Shown here in pieces: positions 26,966 through 36,064 of a stretch of DNA of 64,000 bases (position 1 is its first letter; each line of letters begins with the position of its first letter). The notes beneath the pieces were generated by a model. That model saw only the letters and a program-made list of their open reading frames with translations, was not told the DNA's origin and made no database searches. The position numbers were made by a program, and so were the translations under genes. The stretch covers positions 9,486,001 through 9,550,000 of the forward strand of contig NZ_JADBEB010000001.1 in NCBI RefSeq assembly GCF_014874095.1. Direction: 5' to 3'. This stretch comes from Plantactinospora soyae. GTDB taxonomy: Bacteria; Actinomycetota; Actinomycetes; Mycobacteriales; Micromonosporaceae.

Positions 26966-28410
26966 CGGAACGGCTCCGGCAGGCCCTCGCCGAGGCGGGC
27001 AACGACGCCCCGGCGTTCGACCTCTACGAACAGGCGCTGGCCGGTGGCGAGCGAATCCGGCGGCGACGACGGGCCCGGGCCGCCGCCGCGGTGGCCGTCC
27101 TGCTGCTGTTCGCCGTCGCCCTGCCCGGCGCGCTCGCCCGGACCGGCTCCGGTACGGACGGCTTCTCGACGGCCGGCAACGGCGACAGCCCGTCGTTGCC
27201 GGATCAGATCAGCACGACCTGGCCCTGGACGGCGACCGTCGGGCAGGCACCCGCGGGTCCGGCCGCGCTGCTGGTCAACCAGACTCTCCGGGTACCGTCC
27301 TCGATCTCCTTGCCGGAGGAGACGATCGCGGCGGTCGGCGCCACCGGAAACACGTACCGGACTCTCGACTTCGACGGTCGGGTACGGCTCGGCGGCGACG
27401 GGATGCTGTCGCCCGACGGCACCCGGTTCGCCGAGTGGTCGAACCTGCACGATCTGGTGACCGGGCACTCGTCCGAACTGCCCGGCACCGACGCCTCGAC
27501 CCGGTTCATGCCGCTGGCCTGGTCACCCGACGGCGACACCCTCGCGGTGATCCGGGAGACCGGGCGCCGGGCGGACGGCCGGCTGGACGTCGAGGCCGCC
27601 GCGATCGGACTGCTCGAACTCTCCACCGGCGACTACCGACGTCTGCTCGACCTCGCCACGACCCGGGACGGCAACTATCCCGGCGTGCCCGGCCACATGG
27701 CGGCGTTCAGCCCGGACGGATCGCGGTTGGCCCTCCAGGTCGCCGACCGCGTCACGGTACTGGGCCGGGACGGCGTCACCGTGGGCGATTTCGTCCTCGA
27801 CCACGCCAGTCAACTGGCCGGCAAGGGCGCCTTCACTCCGGACGGCACGGCGATCGCGGTGGTCACCAGGGCGGCCTGCTGCGCCGACGGTCCGCCATCG
27901 GGCCGGTTCCAGAGTCGGTGGCACCTGCGGCTGCTCGACCCGCTGTCCGGGACGGAACGTCCGGGGTCCCGACTGCCGGAGGTGACCGGGGTGACCGCCC
28001 TGCGGCTGCTCGGGTGGTGGCCCTCGGGCGAGGCGGTCGTGGCCGCCTACCACCCGTCCGCCCAGTTGTCCTCCGAGTGGAATCCGGACCGGGCCGACCC
28101 GGCCAACGACCCGTGGGGCTTTCCGAACTACTACGGATCGCTGCGCCGGGTCGAGGTACGGGCCCTGACGGACGGCGGCGGGTCCAGGGAACTGCTGGGT
28201 CTGCCCGACGGGGTGTACTCGATCGACTTCGCCGACGACGTGCTCGCCCGGGGCGTCGTCCGGCCCGGGGCGGATGCTCCGGTCCGGCCGGTCCGGACCG
28301 GTTGGCTCGTCCTGGCCGCCGGCTTCGTCGCGCTGCTGGTCGCCGGCGCCGTATCGGGTCGTCTGCTGCGGCGGCGTTTCCGCCGACGACGCCGGTCCGG
28401 GCGTGGCTGA
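26962..28410 (+). CDS. Membrane-anchored PD40/WD40-like protein, putative sigma partner
   Basis: A 482-residue protein coupled to the sigma gene. A short cytoplasmic N-terminus (1-35) with Arg cluster, one TM (about 37-55), an extracellular propeller of PD40-like units (for example LAWSPDGDTLAVI, AAFSPDGSRLALQ, AFTPDGTAIAVVT) and a second TM near the C-terminus (about 448-470) followed by an Arg-rich tail. The position and topology suggest an anti-sigma or sensor role, but the N-terminus lacks a zinc anti-sigma motif. Confidence 0.85.
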   Translation: MTERLRQALAEAGNDAPAFDLYEQALAGGERIRRRRRARAAAAVAVLLLFAVALPGALARTGSGTDGFSTAGNGDSPSLPDQISTTWPWTATVGQAPAGPAALLVNQTLRVPSSISLPEETIAAVGATGNTYRTLDFDGRVRLGGDGMLSPDGTRFAEWSNLHDLVTGHSSELPGTDASTRFMPLAWSPDGDTLAVIRETGRRADGRLDVEAAAIGLLELSTGDYRRLLDLATTRDGNYPGVPGHMAAFSPDGSRLALQVADRVTVLGRDGVTVGDFVLDHASQLAGKGAFTPDGTAIAVVTRAACCADGPPSGRFQSRWHLRLLDPLSGTERPGSRLPEVTGVTALRLLGWWPSGEAVVAAYHPSAQLSSEWNPDRADPANDPWGFPNYYGSLRRVEVRALTDGGGSRELLGLPDGVYSIDFADDVLARGVVRPGADAPVRPVRTGWLVLAAGFVALLVAGAVSGRLLRRRFRRRRRSGRG

Positions 28411-28692
28411 CCCGTGGGGGGCAGGATCGGACATCCGGGCGGTACGCATCGCGGCGCCGGGTAGCCGGCCGTCACCTTCGGGGGGCGCGATCCGCCGGTC
28501 GGCCCCCGGCACAGCGTACTGTCTGAGGTAGCCCCCGCTGCCGCTTCCACTCGGCGGGACGGGACTTCGAAGATCACCACCCGACGATCGGCTCCATGGC
28601 GGGCCGTTGGCTGCGACCGGCAGCCGTCCGGACACACTCCGGACATGATCGACGGCAGCCCAACCGAGGCCATGCGCGAGGAGAGAACAGCA

Positions 28693-28866
28693 ATGGAAAT
28701 CGACAAACTTAAGATCGTAGAGTGGCTGCACGGCCGGGGTCAGCACGCCCGAGCCGACTGGGTCGCCAAGACACTGCCGGACCGGGTCGACACCGTCCGC
28801 AACTCGGGCCTGCTCGCGACCCTCGGCCTCGATCCCGCCGACCTGGCCGACCAGCCAGCCAAGTAG
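28693..28866 (+). CDS. Small conserved-looking protein of 57 residues
   Basis: Starts at ATG 28693, chosen because GAGGAGAG lies 6-9 bases upstream. The sequence MEIDKLKIVEWLHGRGQHAR continues as a compact helical protein with basic centre and acidic ends and no membrane segment or cysteine. I do not recognise a family. The good ribosome site and balanced composition support coding. A membrane protein follows after 12 bp on the same strand. Confidence 0.75.
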   Translation: MEIDKLKIVEWLHGRGQHARADWVAKTLPDRVDTVRNSGLLATLGLDPADLADQPAK

Positions 28867-28878
28867 GAGCGCGCCCCG

Positions 28879-29193
28879 GTGGTCGCGGTGACTCCCGGGT
28901 ACGTGGCAGCGTCAGAGGCGGTCGCCGGATCTGGTGTTCGTCGCGCGCTCGCCCTGACCTCGCAGAAGCTGGCCACCGACCTGACCTGGGCCGGCGCGTT
29001 CCAGACCCTGCTCCTGCTGATGGCGGTCTGCTGGGTCATGGTGGCCGGCGTGGTGGCCGCGGCGGCCGGAGCCGAATCCGTGATCAACCACCCCACCGGA
29101 AACACCACCCCCGGGCTCGTCTGCGTCGTACTCGGCGGGCCCGCGCTGTTCCTGGGTGGTCGCCCACCCGAACCACCATCGCCCGCCTCCTAA
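28879..29193 (+). CDS. Small membrane protein, two helices
   Basis: A 104-residue product from GTG 28879. The hydrophobic segments are about 43-64 and 80-95, with a Pro-rich tail. It follows the 57-residue gene with a 12-bp gap and ends 4 bp inside the convergent DUF5994 gene. No family recognised. Coding status is supported by codon bias and spacing, not by homology. Confidence 0.55.
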   Translation: MVAVTPGYVAASEAVAGSGVRRALALTSQKLATDLTWAGAFQTLLLLMAVCWVMVAGVVAAAAGAESVINHPTGNTTPGLVCVVLGGPALFLGGRPPEPPSPAS

Positions 29194-29717
29194 GAGGCCT
29201 TCTCCAGAACATTTCCCTCGTCGTCCCGGACGGCGTTCAGGTGGCGGCCCGCTCCGGTCGACGCCGGCACCGGTGTCGGCGTCGCGAGCAGGATGTCCCG
29301 GGCCCGCTTGAGATTGGCCGGGTCGGCCGCGGTGCGCATCGCCCTATCCGCCACCGCCTTCGTGGTCTCGGGTGGCACGACAAGCAGATCGATCTGGTCA
29401 CCACGCTCCGTGGTGGCGATCAACATGGCGGTGTCCAGCGAGGTGAACCAACCCACCCGGACCACGTCCGAGCCGACCGCGATCCGCCGGAACTGATCGT
29501 CCCAGACGCCACTGTTGGCTATGACGTTCCGGATCCGCCCGTAGCGCTCGGACAGGGCCATAACGAGCCCCGGCAGTTCATCTGCCGGATCCCACGAACG
29601 TGGCCACCACCCGCCGTCCAGGACCGCCCCGCTGGCCCGCACGGGAGCGAGCCGCAACCGTGGGATGGATGGTGCGCTCGGAGGAACGACGGTGCTGCGT
29701 CGAGTGGCGGTGACCAT
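29190..29717 (-). CDS. DUF5994 family protein
   Basis: About 175 residues from ATG 29717. The conserved core LRLAPVRASGAVLDGGWWPRSWD with the later DDQFRRIAVGSDVVRVGWF and IDLLVVPPET is typical of DUF5994, a soluble actinobacterial family of unknown role, present in many copies per genome. No membrane segment. Overlaps the convergent small membrane gene by 4 bp. Confidence 0.88.
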   Translation of the reverse strand: MVTATRRSTVVPPSAPSIPRLRLAPVRASGAVLDGGWWPRSWDPADELPGLVMALSERYGRIRNVIANSGVWDDQFRRIAVGSDVVRVGWFTSLDTAMLIATTERGDQIDLLVVPPETTKAVADRAMRTAADPANLKRARDILLATPTPVPASTGAGRHLNAVRDDEGNVLEKAS

Positions 29718-30068
29718 GGTCAACCATCCTGTTGTCTTGAGGGCGGATGCCGGTGGCACACGGGCGTCCTGGTACGGAACCGGAGGGATCCGTACGCCGG
29801 CCTGGGGTTCGGTCTGACGATCCTGAGTGGCCAGCCATAGTGATCACGGCGACGTGACGTGACGTGGCGGGCGGCGGGACAACAGCCGAGCGGCGTGTCC
29901 CGGGTGGGAAGTAATCGTCGAGATGGATGACCGGGTGCCTGATCGCGGGATTCGATCGGTCATCGTGACCTCGTCAGATGGGAGATGCCCGCAAGTGGCG
30001 GACTGCCAGCCACCGGGGTCCCAAGCGACACATCGAGCGTACACCTGCCCAGGCGACGGGCGGCGCCG
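29718..30068. other. 351-bp region without a gene
   Basis: Between the DUF5994 start and the stop of a metallo-hydrolase, both leftward. It contains a triplicated CGTGA element (about 29850-29866) and an imperfect stem, GATGACCG with CGGTCATC at 29926-29964, that could end transcription of the hydrolase gene. I found no credible open frame. Confidence 0.6.
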
Positions 30069-30791
30069 TCAGCTCGACACCAACTGCCGGGCCTGGTCCA
30101 GGGTGGCCGGCTCGCCGTGGCTGTCGACGTACCACTCGTAGTCGTCGCTGAGCAGGCCGCGCACCATGGCCAGGTCCAGGCCGTCGTCGGGGGCGCGCAG
30201 GTGGGCCGGCGGCGGGTAGAAACAGTCGCCCAGCAACGCGACCCCCGAGTCCGGCACGAGCACGACCGTCGAGTCCGGCGCGTGCGCACCGCCGACATGC
30301 CGCAGCCGTACGCCGGTCGGCAGCGTCAACTCGTCGGTGAAGGTACGCCCCGGCGGCAGCACCACGAAGTCGTCCCAGCCCTCCATGGCCAGGGCGCGGG
30401 CCCGGAAGCTCGGTCCGAGTCGCGGATTCGCCCGCACCTGGTCGCGCAGGTAACGGTGGCTCCACGGCCGGGCCGCCTCCTGTCGGAGAATCTCCTGACC
30501 GCTGACATGGCCGATGATCTCCACGTCCGGCCAGGCGCAGGCGCCCCAGACGTGGTCCCAGTGGTGGTGGGTGTAGGCCAGCCACCGCACCGGGGGCAGA
30601 CCGGCGGCCCGGATCGCCGACTGGATCTCCCGGGCGTGCGCCGGACTCTGTCCCGCGTCGACGAGCACGCTGCCGCGATCGTCGGCGACGACGGCGACAC
30701 TGCCCCGAATGTTCTCGGGGTCCGGGTCACCGGGCGCGAGCCAGACCCGTCCGGCGAGCCGTCGCAGGCTGAGGGGATCGATGGCGGGCAA
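30069..30791 (-). CDS. Metallo-beta-lactamase-fold hydrolase
   Basis: About 240 residues. Zinc site HHHWDH at about 75-80, an acidic ligand in ALLGDCFYPP and His in VGGAHAPDSTVV. It resembles glyoxalase II-like and subclass B hydrolases without a signal peptide. The start is uncertain: TTG 30791 sits right behind GGAGG, an ATG at 30836 has no ribosome site, and no ATG or GTG follows for many codons. Divergent from a PLP-dependent dehydratase, 109 bp away. Substrate unknown. Confidence 0.85.
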   Translation of the reverse strand: MPAIDPLSLRRLAGRVWLAPGDPDPENIRGSVAVVADDRGSVLVDAGQSPAHAREIQSAIRAAGLPPVRWLAYTHHHWDHVWGACAWPDVEIIGHVSGQEILRQEAARPWSHRYLRDQVRANPRLGPSFRARALAMEGWDDFVVLPPGRTFTDELTLPTGVRLRHVGGAHAPDSTVVLVPDSGVALLGDCFYPPPAHLRAPDDGLDLAMVRGLLSDDYEWYVDSHGEPATLDQARQLVSS

Positions 30792-30900
30792 CCTCCGGCT
30801 CGGGGTCCGGCACGGACCGGGTGCTCTGGCACACATTAACCGAGCGGCCGGTGGCACCCGGGCTACCGTACGGCGTGCCAACTTTAGGGGGCGGAGAGAG

Positions 30901-31842
30901 TTGATCACCCGTACCGACGTCGAGCGCGCGGCGACCCGGATCACCGGACACGTTCGGACGACTCCGGTCGCCCGGGTCGAACCCGGTATCGCCGCCCCGG
31001 CCGGCGAACTCTGGCTGAAGCTGGAGTTTCTCCAGCACTCGGGATCGTTCAAGCCACGTGGCATGTTCAACCGGATCCTCGCCGCCCGCGAGACCGGTGA
31101 ACTACCGGCCGAGGGAGTGATCGCGGCATCGGGCGGTAACGCCGCCGTCGCGGTCGCCTACGCCGCGAAGACCCTCCGGTTGCCGGCCGAGGTGTACGTG
31201 CCGACCACCGCCCCCGCGGTCAAGATCGCCAAGCTGCGCCAGCTCGGCGCCACCGTGGTCCAGCACGGCAGCGAGTACGCCGAGGCGTACGAGGCGGCGA
31301 CCAAACGGGCTGCCGAGACCGGGGCGCTGTTCTGCCACGCGTACGACCAGCCCGAGATCTGCGCTGGTCAGGGCACCCTGGCCCTGGAACTGCTCGACCA
31401 GATCGGTGAGCTGGACACCGTACTCGTCGCCGTCGGCGGAGGCGGGCTGATGGCGGGGGTGGCCGCCGCCCTCGACGGGATCACCCGGATCGTCAGCGTC
31501 GAGCCGGAGACCGCTCCGGCCCTGCACGCCGCCCTGGCCGCCGGCCGGCCGGTCGACGTCGAGGTGTCCGGGATCGCCGCCGACTCGCTCGGCGCCCGTC
31601 GGGTCGGGACCATCGCCTACGACGTGGCGGTCCGGACCGGCGTGCAGAGTCTGCTGGTCGACGACGAGCAGATCGTGCACGCGCGGCGGCTGCTCTGGGA
31701 CCGCTACCGGGTGGCCGTCGAGCACGGCACCGCCACCGCCGCCGCCGCGCTCACTTCCGGCGCCTACCGGCCGGCCAGCGGCGAACGCGTCGCCATCCTG
31801 CTCTGCGGCGCCAACACCGACCCCGCCGACCTGGTCGGCTGA
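30901..31842 (+). CDS. PLP-dependent threonine/serine dehydratase-like enzyme
   Basis: A 313-residue fold type II enzyme. The PLP lysine is Lys51 in SGSFKPRG, the Asn/Gly loop is SGGNAAVAVAY, and the phosphate-binding glycine loop is VAVGGGGLMAG (about 176-186). The length fits short serine/threonine dehydratases without an ACT domain. Deaminates a hydroxy amino acid to a keto acid. Start TTG 30901 after GGAGAG. Its last 79 bp overlap the end of the convergent DUF72 gene. Confidence 0.9.
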   Translation: MITRTDVERAATRITGHVRTTPVARVEPGIAAPAGELWLKLEFLQHSGSFKPRGMFNRILAARETGELPAEGVIAASGGNAAVAVAYAAKTLRLPAEVYVPTTAPAVKIAKLRQLGATVVQHGSEYAEAYEAATKRAAETGALFCHAYDQPEICAGQGTLALELLDQIGELDTVLVAVGGGGLMAGVAAALDGITRIVSVEPETAPALHAALAAGRPVDVEVSGIAADSLGARRVGTIAYDVAVRTGVQSLLVDDEQIVHARRLLWDRYRVAVEHGTATAAAALTSGAYRPASGERVAILLCGANTDPADLVG

Positions 31843-32744
31843 ATCCTCGTACCCCGGGCGGACGGGCCCACCTCCGGACCCAGCAGGTCGATCAGCCGGG
31901 CCGCGTCGCGCTGTGCCTGGCCGGCGCAGCAGTTGTTCAGCAGGACGTGCAGTTCCCCGGTCTCCCGGGCGAAGTCGCGGAGCCGGTCCGCCCAGTCGGC
32001 CAGTTCGTCCGCCCGGTACGCGTACCGGAACTTCTCCTGCTTGTCCCCGCTCTCCCAGGCGCCGCTGTGGCCGTGGAAGCGCATCATCGCCGGCTCGGCG
32101 GTGGCCAGCAGGACCGGCGGGATCGACGAGGCGTACCCCTGGGGCATGTCGACGCCGACGATCGAGATGTCGTGCCGGGCGAGGAAGCCGAACGTGTCCG
32201 TGGCGTTGTCGCCGTCGTACCACGAGCCGTTGCGCACCTCGACCGCGATTCGCCAGGGCCGGCAGCGCTCGGCGGCGTCGAGGATCCGCCGCTTCGCCGC
32301 CTCGCCGTAGCCCATCCAGGGCGGGAACTGGAACAGCAGCGCGCCAAGTTTGCCGGCGGCGGCGATCGGCTCGACGATCTCCCGGAACCTCTCCCACAAC
32401 CGCTCGTACGTCCCCGGCGGCAGGTCTCCCCGGCGTACCCGGCCGTCCTCGCGACCGGCCGGCCGGAGGTCCTTCGGCAGCGCCGACAACGCCGTCGGGT
32501 GGCTGGTGAACAGGCTGAACGCCTTGACGTTGAACGTGAAGTCGGGTGGCGTACGGTCCACCCACGCCGCCGTCGTCTCCACCGCCGGCAGTGCGTAGTA
32601 GGTGGTGTCCACTTCGACCAGCCCGAACCGCTCGGCGTAGTACGCCAGCCGGCCGGCCGGGGTGTTGACGGCCCGGGGATACCAGCCCGAAGCGAGCAGC
32701 GACCGGTCCGCCCACGAGGACGTGCCCACCTTTATCTCGCCCAT
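31764..32744 (-). CDS. DUF72 TIM-barrel protein
   Basis: A 326-residue protein from ATG 32744. Family motifs are IKVGTSSWADRS at the start, VEVDTTYYALPA, FNVKAFSLFTSHP, LLFQFPPW, VEVRNGSW and RFHGHSG. DUF72 proteins have a TIM-barrel fold; a role in nucleic acid or iron-sulphur context is suspected but unproven. The last 26 codons overlap the end of the dehydratase gene and are Arg/Ser/Pro-rich, so the tail looks like a read-on extension after the real domain end. Confidence 0.9.
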   Translation of the reverse strand: MGEIKVGTSSWADRSLLASGWYPRAVNTPAGRLAYYAERFGLVEVDTTYYALPAVETTAAWVDRTPPDFTFNVKAFSLFTSHPTALSALPKDLRPAGREDGRVRRGDLPPGTYERLWERFREIVEPIAAAGKLGALLFQFPPWMGYGEAAKRRILDAAERCRPWRIAVEVRNGSWYDGDNATDTFGFLARHDISIVGVDMPQGYASSIPPVLLATAEPAMMRFHGHSGAWESGDKQEKFRYAYRADELADWADRLRDFARETGELHVLLNNCCAGQAQRDAARLIDLLGPEVGPSARGTRIQPTRSAGSVLAPQSRMATRSPLAGR

Positions 32745-32824
32745 GCCACAGTTTGTCCCCACCGACCACACAGGCCGAAACCTCCGGCGGCGACCCGTGC
32801 ACCGTCCGAGATCCGGGGGCCGGA

Positions 32825-33802
32825 TCAGCCGGGTGGGTCGGACCGGCCTTCGTGCCCGGGTACGGCGTCGGCGTCCCGCAGTCGCCGGGCCCGGTCGAAG
32901 TCGGAGCGGAGCAGCACGGCCTGGTCCGGATCGACGGCCGAGAAGAGCGTGCCCTCGTGCTGCACCGCCGCCGTCCCCCAGGCGACGGCGGTACGCAGTG
33001 CCGCCGCTCCCCTGCCGCCGCCGTGCAGGAATCCGGCCAGAGCGGCGTCGCCGGCTCCCACCGCGCTGACCATCCGGGCGACGGTCGCCTCGGCGTGCAG
33101 CGCCTCATCCGCGTCGACCAGCAGGGCACCGTCGGGGCCGAGGCTGGCCAGTACCGCCTCGGCGCCGAGTCCCCGGACCTCCCGCGCCGCGTCGACGACG
33201 TCGCCGAGCGTCCGCAGTGGTCGCCCGACCAGGTGGGCGAGTTCGTGTGCGTTCGGCTTGACCAGGTCCGGGCGGCCGGCGAGGCTCGCCCACAGCGGTT
33301 CGCCGGAGGTGTCGACCGCGACCCGGACGCCCCGGTCCCGGGCCGCCCGCGCCAGCCGGGCGTACACCTCGACGGGTACGCCGTCCGGCAGGCTGCCGCA
33401 GCAGGCCAGCCAGGCGACGTCGGCGAGGTTGTCCAGGACGGTCCGGACCAGTGCCTCGGTCTCGTCGGCCCGGAGTACCGGTCCGGGTTCGTTGACCTTG
33501 GTGACGGTGCCGTCCGGCTCGACCAGGCTGATGTTGCTGCGGATCTCGCCCTGGATGGCGACCTGCCGCACTGGCAGCTCCGCGCGGCCGAGCATCTCGG
33601 ACAGTTGGCCGCCGACCTGGCCACCGACCGGGAGCACCGCGGTGGCCGGCACCCCGTGCCGGTGCAGCGCCAGCGCGACGTTCACGCCCTTGCCGCTCGG
33701 CTCGCTCCAGCCCCGACGGCTCCGGATCACCGCGCCTCGGGGCAGCGCGTCGACGAACACCGTCCGGTCGACGCTGGGGTTGAGGGTCAGGGTGAGGATC
33801 AC
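32825..33802 (-). CDS. PfkB-family hexose-phosphate kinase (1-phosphofructokinase or tagatose-6-phosphate kinase)
   Basis: A 325-residue sugar kinase. Start motif LTLNPSVDRTVFV, the substrate loop GGKGVNVA variant SGKGVNVALAL (36-46), and the ATP/anion-hole motif VGAGDAALAG with catalytic Asp252. This is the FruK/LacC subgroup. ATG 33802 overlaps the DeoR stop by 4 bp. Together with the FGGY kinase and class II aldolase it can make a ketose bisphosphate that the aldolase splits. No PTS gene is seen nearby, so tagatose- or sulfosugar-type substrates are as possible as fructose-1-phosphate. Confidence 0.9.
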   Translation of the reverse strand: MILTLTLNPSVDRTVFVDALPRGAVIRSRRGWSEPSGKGVNVALALHRHGVPATAVLPVGGQVGGQLSEMLGRAELPVRQVAIQGEIRSNISLVEPDGTVTKVNEPGPVLRADETEALVRTVLDNLADVAWLACCGSLPDGVPVEVYARLARAARDRGVRVAVDTSGEPLWASLAGRPDLVKPNAHELAHLVGRPLRTLGDVVDAAREVRGLGAEAVLASLGPDGALLVDADEALHAEATVARMVSAVGAGDAALAGFLHGGGRGAAALRTAVAWGTAAVQHEGTLFSAVDPDQAVLLRSDFDRARRLRDADAVPGHEGRSDPPG

Positions 33803-34638
33803 GCGTACTCCACCGTCAGACCGGCGTCGGCCAGTTCCCGGCGCCGCGCGTCGGGTAGTCCGCTGTCGGTGATGAACAGGTCGATGTCGCGCGGATCCGC
33901 GTGCCGGTTGCCCCGGACCAGCCCGACCTTGCTGTGGTCGGCGAGCAGGATCCGCCGCTTCGCCGACGGGACCATCTGCCGCTTCACCGCCGCTTCGGCG
34001 GGGTCCGGGGTGGTCAGGCCGCGCTCCAGACAGATGCCGTCGGTGCCGAGGAACGCGACGTCGACGTTGATCTCGGCGAGGCCCCGGACCGCCCAGTCGT
34101 CGACCTGGGCCAGGGTCGGCCCCCGGAGCCGGCCGCCCAGCGTGACGACGGTCAGCCGGGGCCGGCCGACCAGGGCCAGGGCGATCGGCAGCGCGTTGGT
34201 GTAGACGGTCAGCTCCGGATGCCCGGGGAACATCGCCGCGAGCAGGGCGGTGGTCGACCCGGCGTCGATCAGCACCGAGCCGTACGCCGGCAGGTGGGCC
34301 AGGGCCGCGCGGGCGATCCGCTCCTTCTCGGCCCGAAATCCGGTACGGACCGGCACCGCCGGCTCGTACGAGAGGCTCTCCACCGGGACCGCGCCGCCGT
34401 GTACCCGTCGCAGCAGACCGTTGCGTTCCAGCCGGATCAGGTCCTTACGAACCGTCTCACCGGTGACGCCGAGCGCGCCGGCCAGCTCGGCGGCGTCGAC
34501 CCGTCCCCGGCTGCGTACCGCCTGGAGGATGTGCTGCCTGCGCTCGTCGGCGTACGGCGGCCGGCTGTTCGTACCGGCTGGAGTGTCGAGTGGGCGCTCG
34601 GCGGGGCGCTCGTGGGTGCCGGGAGGATCAGCCGCCAT
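33799..34638 (-). CDS. DeoR/GlpR-family sugar-phosphate repressor
   Basis: A 279-residue regulator. N-terminal winged helix (about 30-85): ERRQHILQAVRSRGRVDAAELA and the signature VTGETVRKDLIRLERNGLLRRVHGG. The C-terminal DeoRC domain (about 105-265) shows IDAGSTTALLA, the sugar-phosphate site, and LGTDGI and DHSKVG. Start ATG 34638 lies inside the end of the FGGY kinase gene (11-bp overlap), so the genes are coupled. It most likely binds the inverted repeat at 36049-36064. Confidence 0.93.
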   Translation of the reverse strand: MAADPPGTHERPAERPLDTPAGTNSRPPYADERRQHILQAVRSRGRVDAAELAGALGVTGETVRKDLIRLERNGLLRRVHGGAVPVESLSYEPAVPVRTGFRAEKERIARAALAHLPAYGSVLIDAGSTTALLAAMFPGHPELTVYTNALPIALALVGRPRLTVVTLGGRLRGPTLAQVDDWAVRGLAEINVDVAFLGTDGICLERGLTTPDPAEAAVKRQMVPSAKRRILLADHSKVGLVRGNRHADPRDIDLFITDSGLPDARRRELADAGLTVEYA

Positions 34639-36010
34639 CTGGTCGTCCGGTTCGGGCGGGGTCGGGGAAGTCGTCGGCGGTGGCGTACACCTCGGCGGCC
34701 AGCCCGGCCAGCAGCGCGGCACCCCGGGCACCGGCCTCGGCGACCGGGGAACGGCGTACCGGTCCGAGCCGGCGGGCCTTGACCTCCATCAGCGCCGTAC
34801 TGCGCGCCCAGCCGCCGACCGCCACCAGGTCGTGGTGAACGCCGCTGTACGACGTCATCGCGTCGTGGATCACGCCGATCTCCTCGGTCACCGACTCCAG
34901 CGCCGCCCGCCAGATCTCCGCCGGCCCGGCGCTCGTGACCGGAGCACCGGTTAGCGGTCGCGCCGGTACGCCGATCGAACGGCCCTCGTCCTCGATCGTC
35001 ACGCCGTGCCGGGACGGGTCGACCCGGCTCGCGAGCGCGTCGAGTTCCGGCAGGTCGGCCCGGTCGAGACCGAGCCCGGCCAGCACCCGTTGCAGGGTCA
35101 GTCCTCCGGTGGTCGCGCCGAGCAGGCACCAGCGCCCGGCCAGGGCGTGCCAGCCGACGGTGACTCCGGCGTCGACGAGTCCGGCGACGGTCTCCGGCGG
35201 CAGGCCCGGGGCGACCGAGCGGACCAGCGCCTCGGCCGTACCGCAGGAGTCCAGTTCGTCGCCCGGACGCAGCGCACCGGCGCCGATGGCGGCGACCTGG
35301 TGGTCGTGGCCGCAGACGGTGAGCGTCGCGCCGGTCAGCCGGGACAGGCCGGCCCGGTCGGCGACCGTACCCAGCGGGGTGCCGGCCGTCACCAGCTCGG
35401 GCATCAGCGACGCGCTCGCGCCCGACCAGTCGAGGGCCTCCGGCCACCAGTCCCGCCCGTCGAGCCGCAGCCAGCCGGTACGCGAGGCGAGCGACTGTTC
35501 GCAGGCTTCGTCACCGCCCAGTCCCCGCACGACCCACTCGGCGACGTTGAGCCGGCGTACGGCGCGCCGGCTCTCCGGATGGTGGCCACGCAGCCAGCGG
35601 TGCTTGGTGAGCGCCCACTGGTGCCGCAGCGGCAGCCCGGTGGTCCGGGCGAAGGTGTCCGGGCCGATCCGGGCGTGCAGGTCGGCCAGTTCGTCCTCGT
35701 CGCGGGTGTCGTGCCAGGCGATCATCGGCCCCAGCGGGTGCCCGGCGGAATCCAGCAGCACCCCGGACTCGCCCATGCTCGCCACGCCCACCGCGGCGAC
35801 CCGGCCGGGCGGGGCGTCGGCGAGGGCGGTGGCCAGGGCGCCCCGGGCGGCGGCCAGCAGGGCGTCCGGGTCGAGTTCCGCGCCGGTCGCGGTGGTCGTC
35901 CAGGGCGTACCGGCGGCGGCCTGCGAGACCGGGTCGCCCAACTCGGTGAAGACGACGGCCTTGCTCCCCGTCGTGCCGACGTCGAGGCCCACCAGCAGTT
36001 GACCGCCCAT
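34628..36010 (-). CDS. FGGY-family carbohydrate kinase
   Basis: A 460-residue kinase from ATG 36010, with GAGGAGG 6 bases upstream. Phosphate-1 loop VGLDVGTTGSKAVVF at 7-21, substrate Asp in IAWHDTRDE, second ATPase loop in SCGTAEALV and adenosine loop VAVGGWARSTAL. It phosphorylates an unknown sugar or polyol. First gene of the leftward operon with DeoR and PfkB. A good promoter and operator lie in the 97 bp before it. Confidence 0.93.
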   Translation of the reverse strand: MGGQLLVGLDVGTTGSKAVVFTELGDPVSQAAAGTPWTTTATGAELDPDALLAAARGALATALADAPPGRVAAVGVASMGESGVLLDSAGHPLGPMIAWHDTRDEDELADLHARIGPDTFARTTGLPLRHQWALTKHRWLRGHHPESRRAVRRLNVAEWVVRGLGGDEACEQSLASRTGWLRLDGRDWWPEALDWSGASASLMPELVTAGTPLGTVADRAGLSRLTGATLTVCGHDHQVAAIGAGALRPGDELDSCGTAEALVRSVAPGLPPETVAGLVDAGVTVGWHALAGRWCLLGATTGGLTLQRVLAGLGLDRADLPELDALASRVDPSRHGVTIEDEGRSIGVPARPLTGAPVTSAGPAEIWRAALESVTEEIGVIHDAMTSYSGVHHDLVAVGGWARSTALMEVKARRLGPVRRSPVAEAGARGAALLAGLAAEVYATADDFPDPARTGRPDGG

Positions 36011-36048
36011 CCGCGACCTCCTCGTGCTGCGGTGCCGCCAACTTGTGT

Positions 36049-36064
36049 AACGATGTGGATCGTT
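36049..36064. promoter_or_regulatory. Inverted-repeat operator of the sugar operon
   Basis: AACGAT-GTGG-ATCGTT is a perfect 6+4+6 inverted repeat between two divergent sugar genes. It overlaps the predicted -10 of the kinase operon, as expected for a repressor site. The DeoR protein encoded in the operon is the obvious ligand. Confidence 0.7.
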
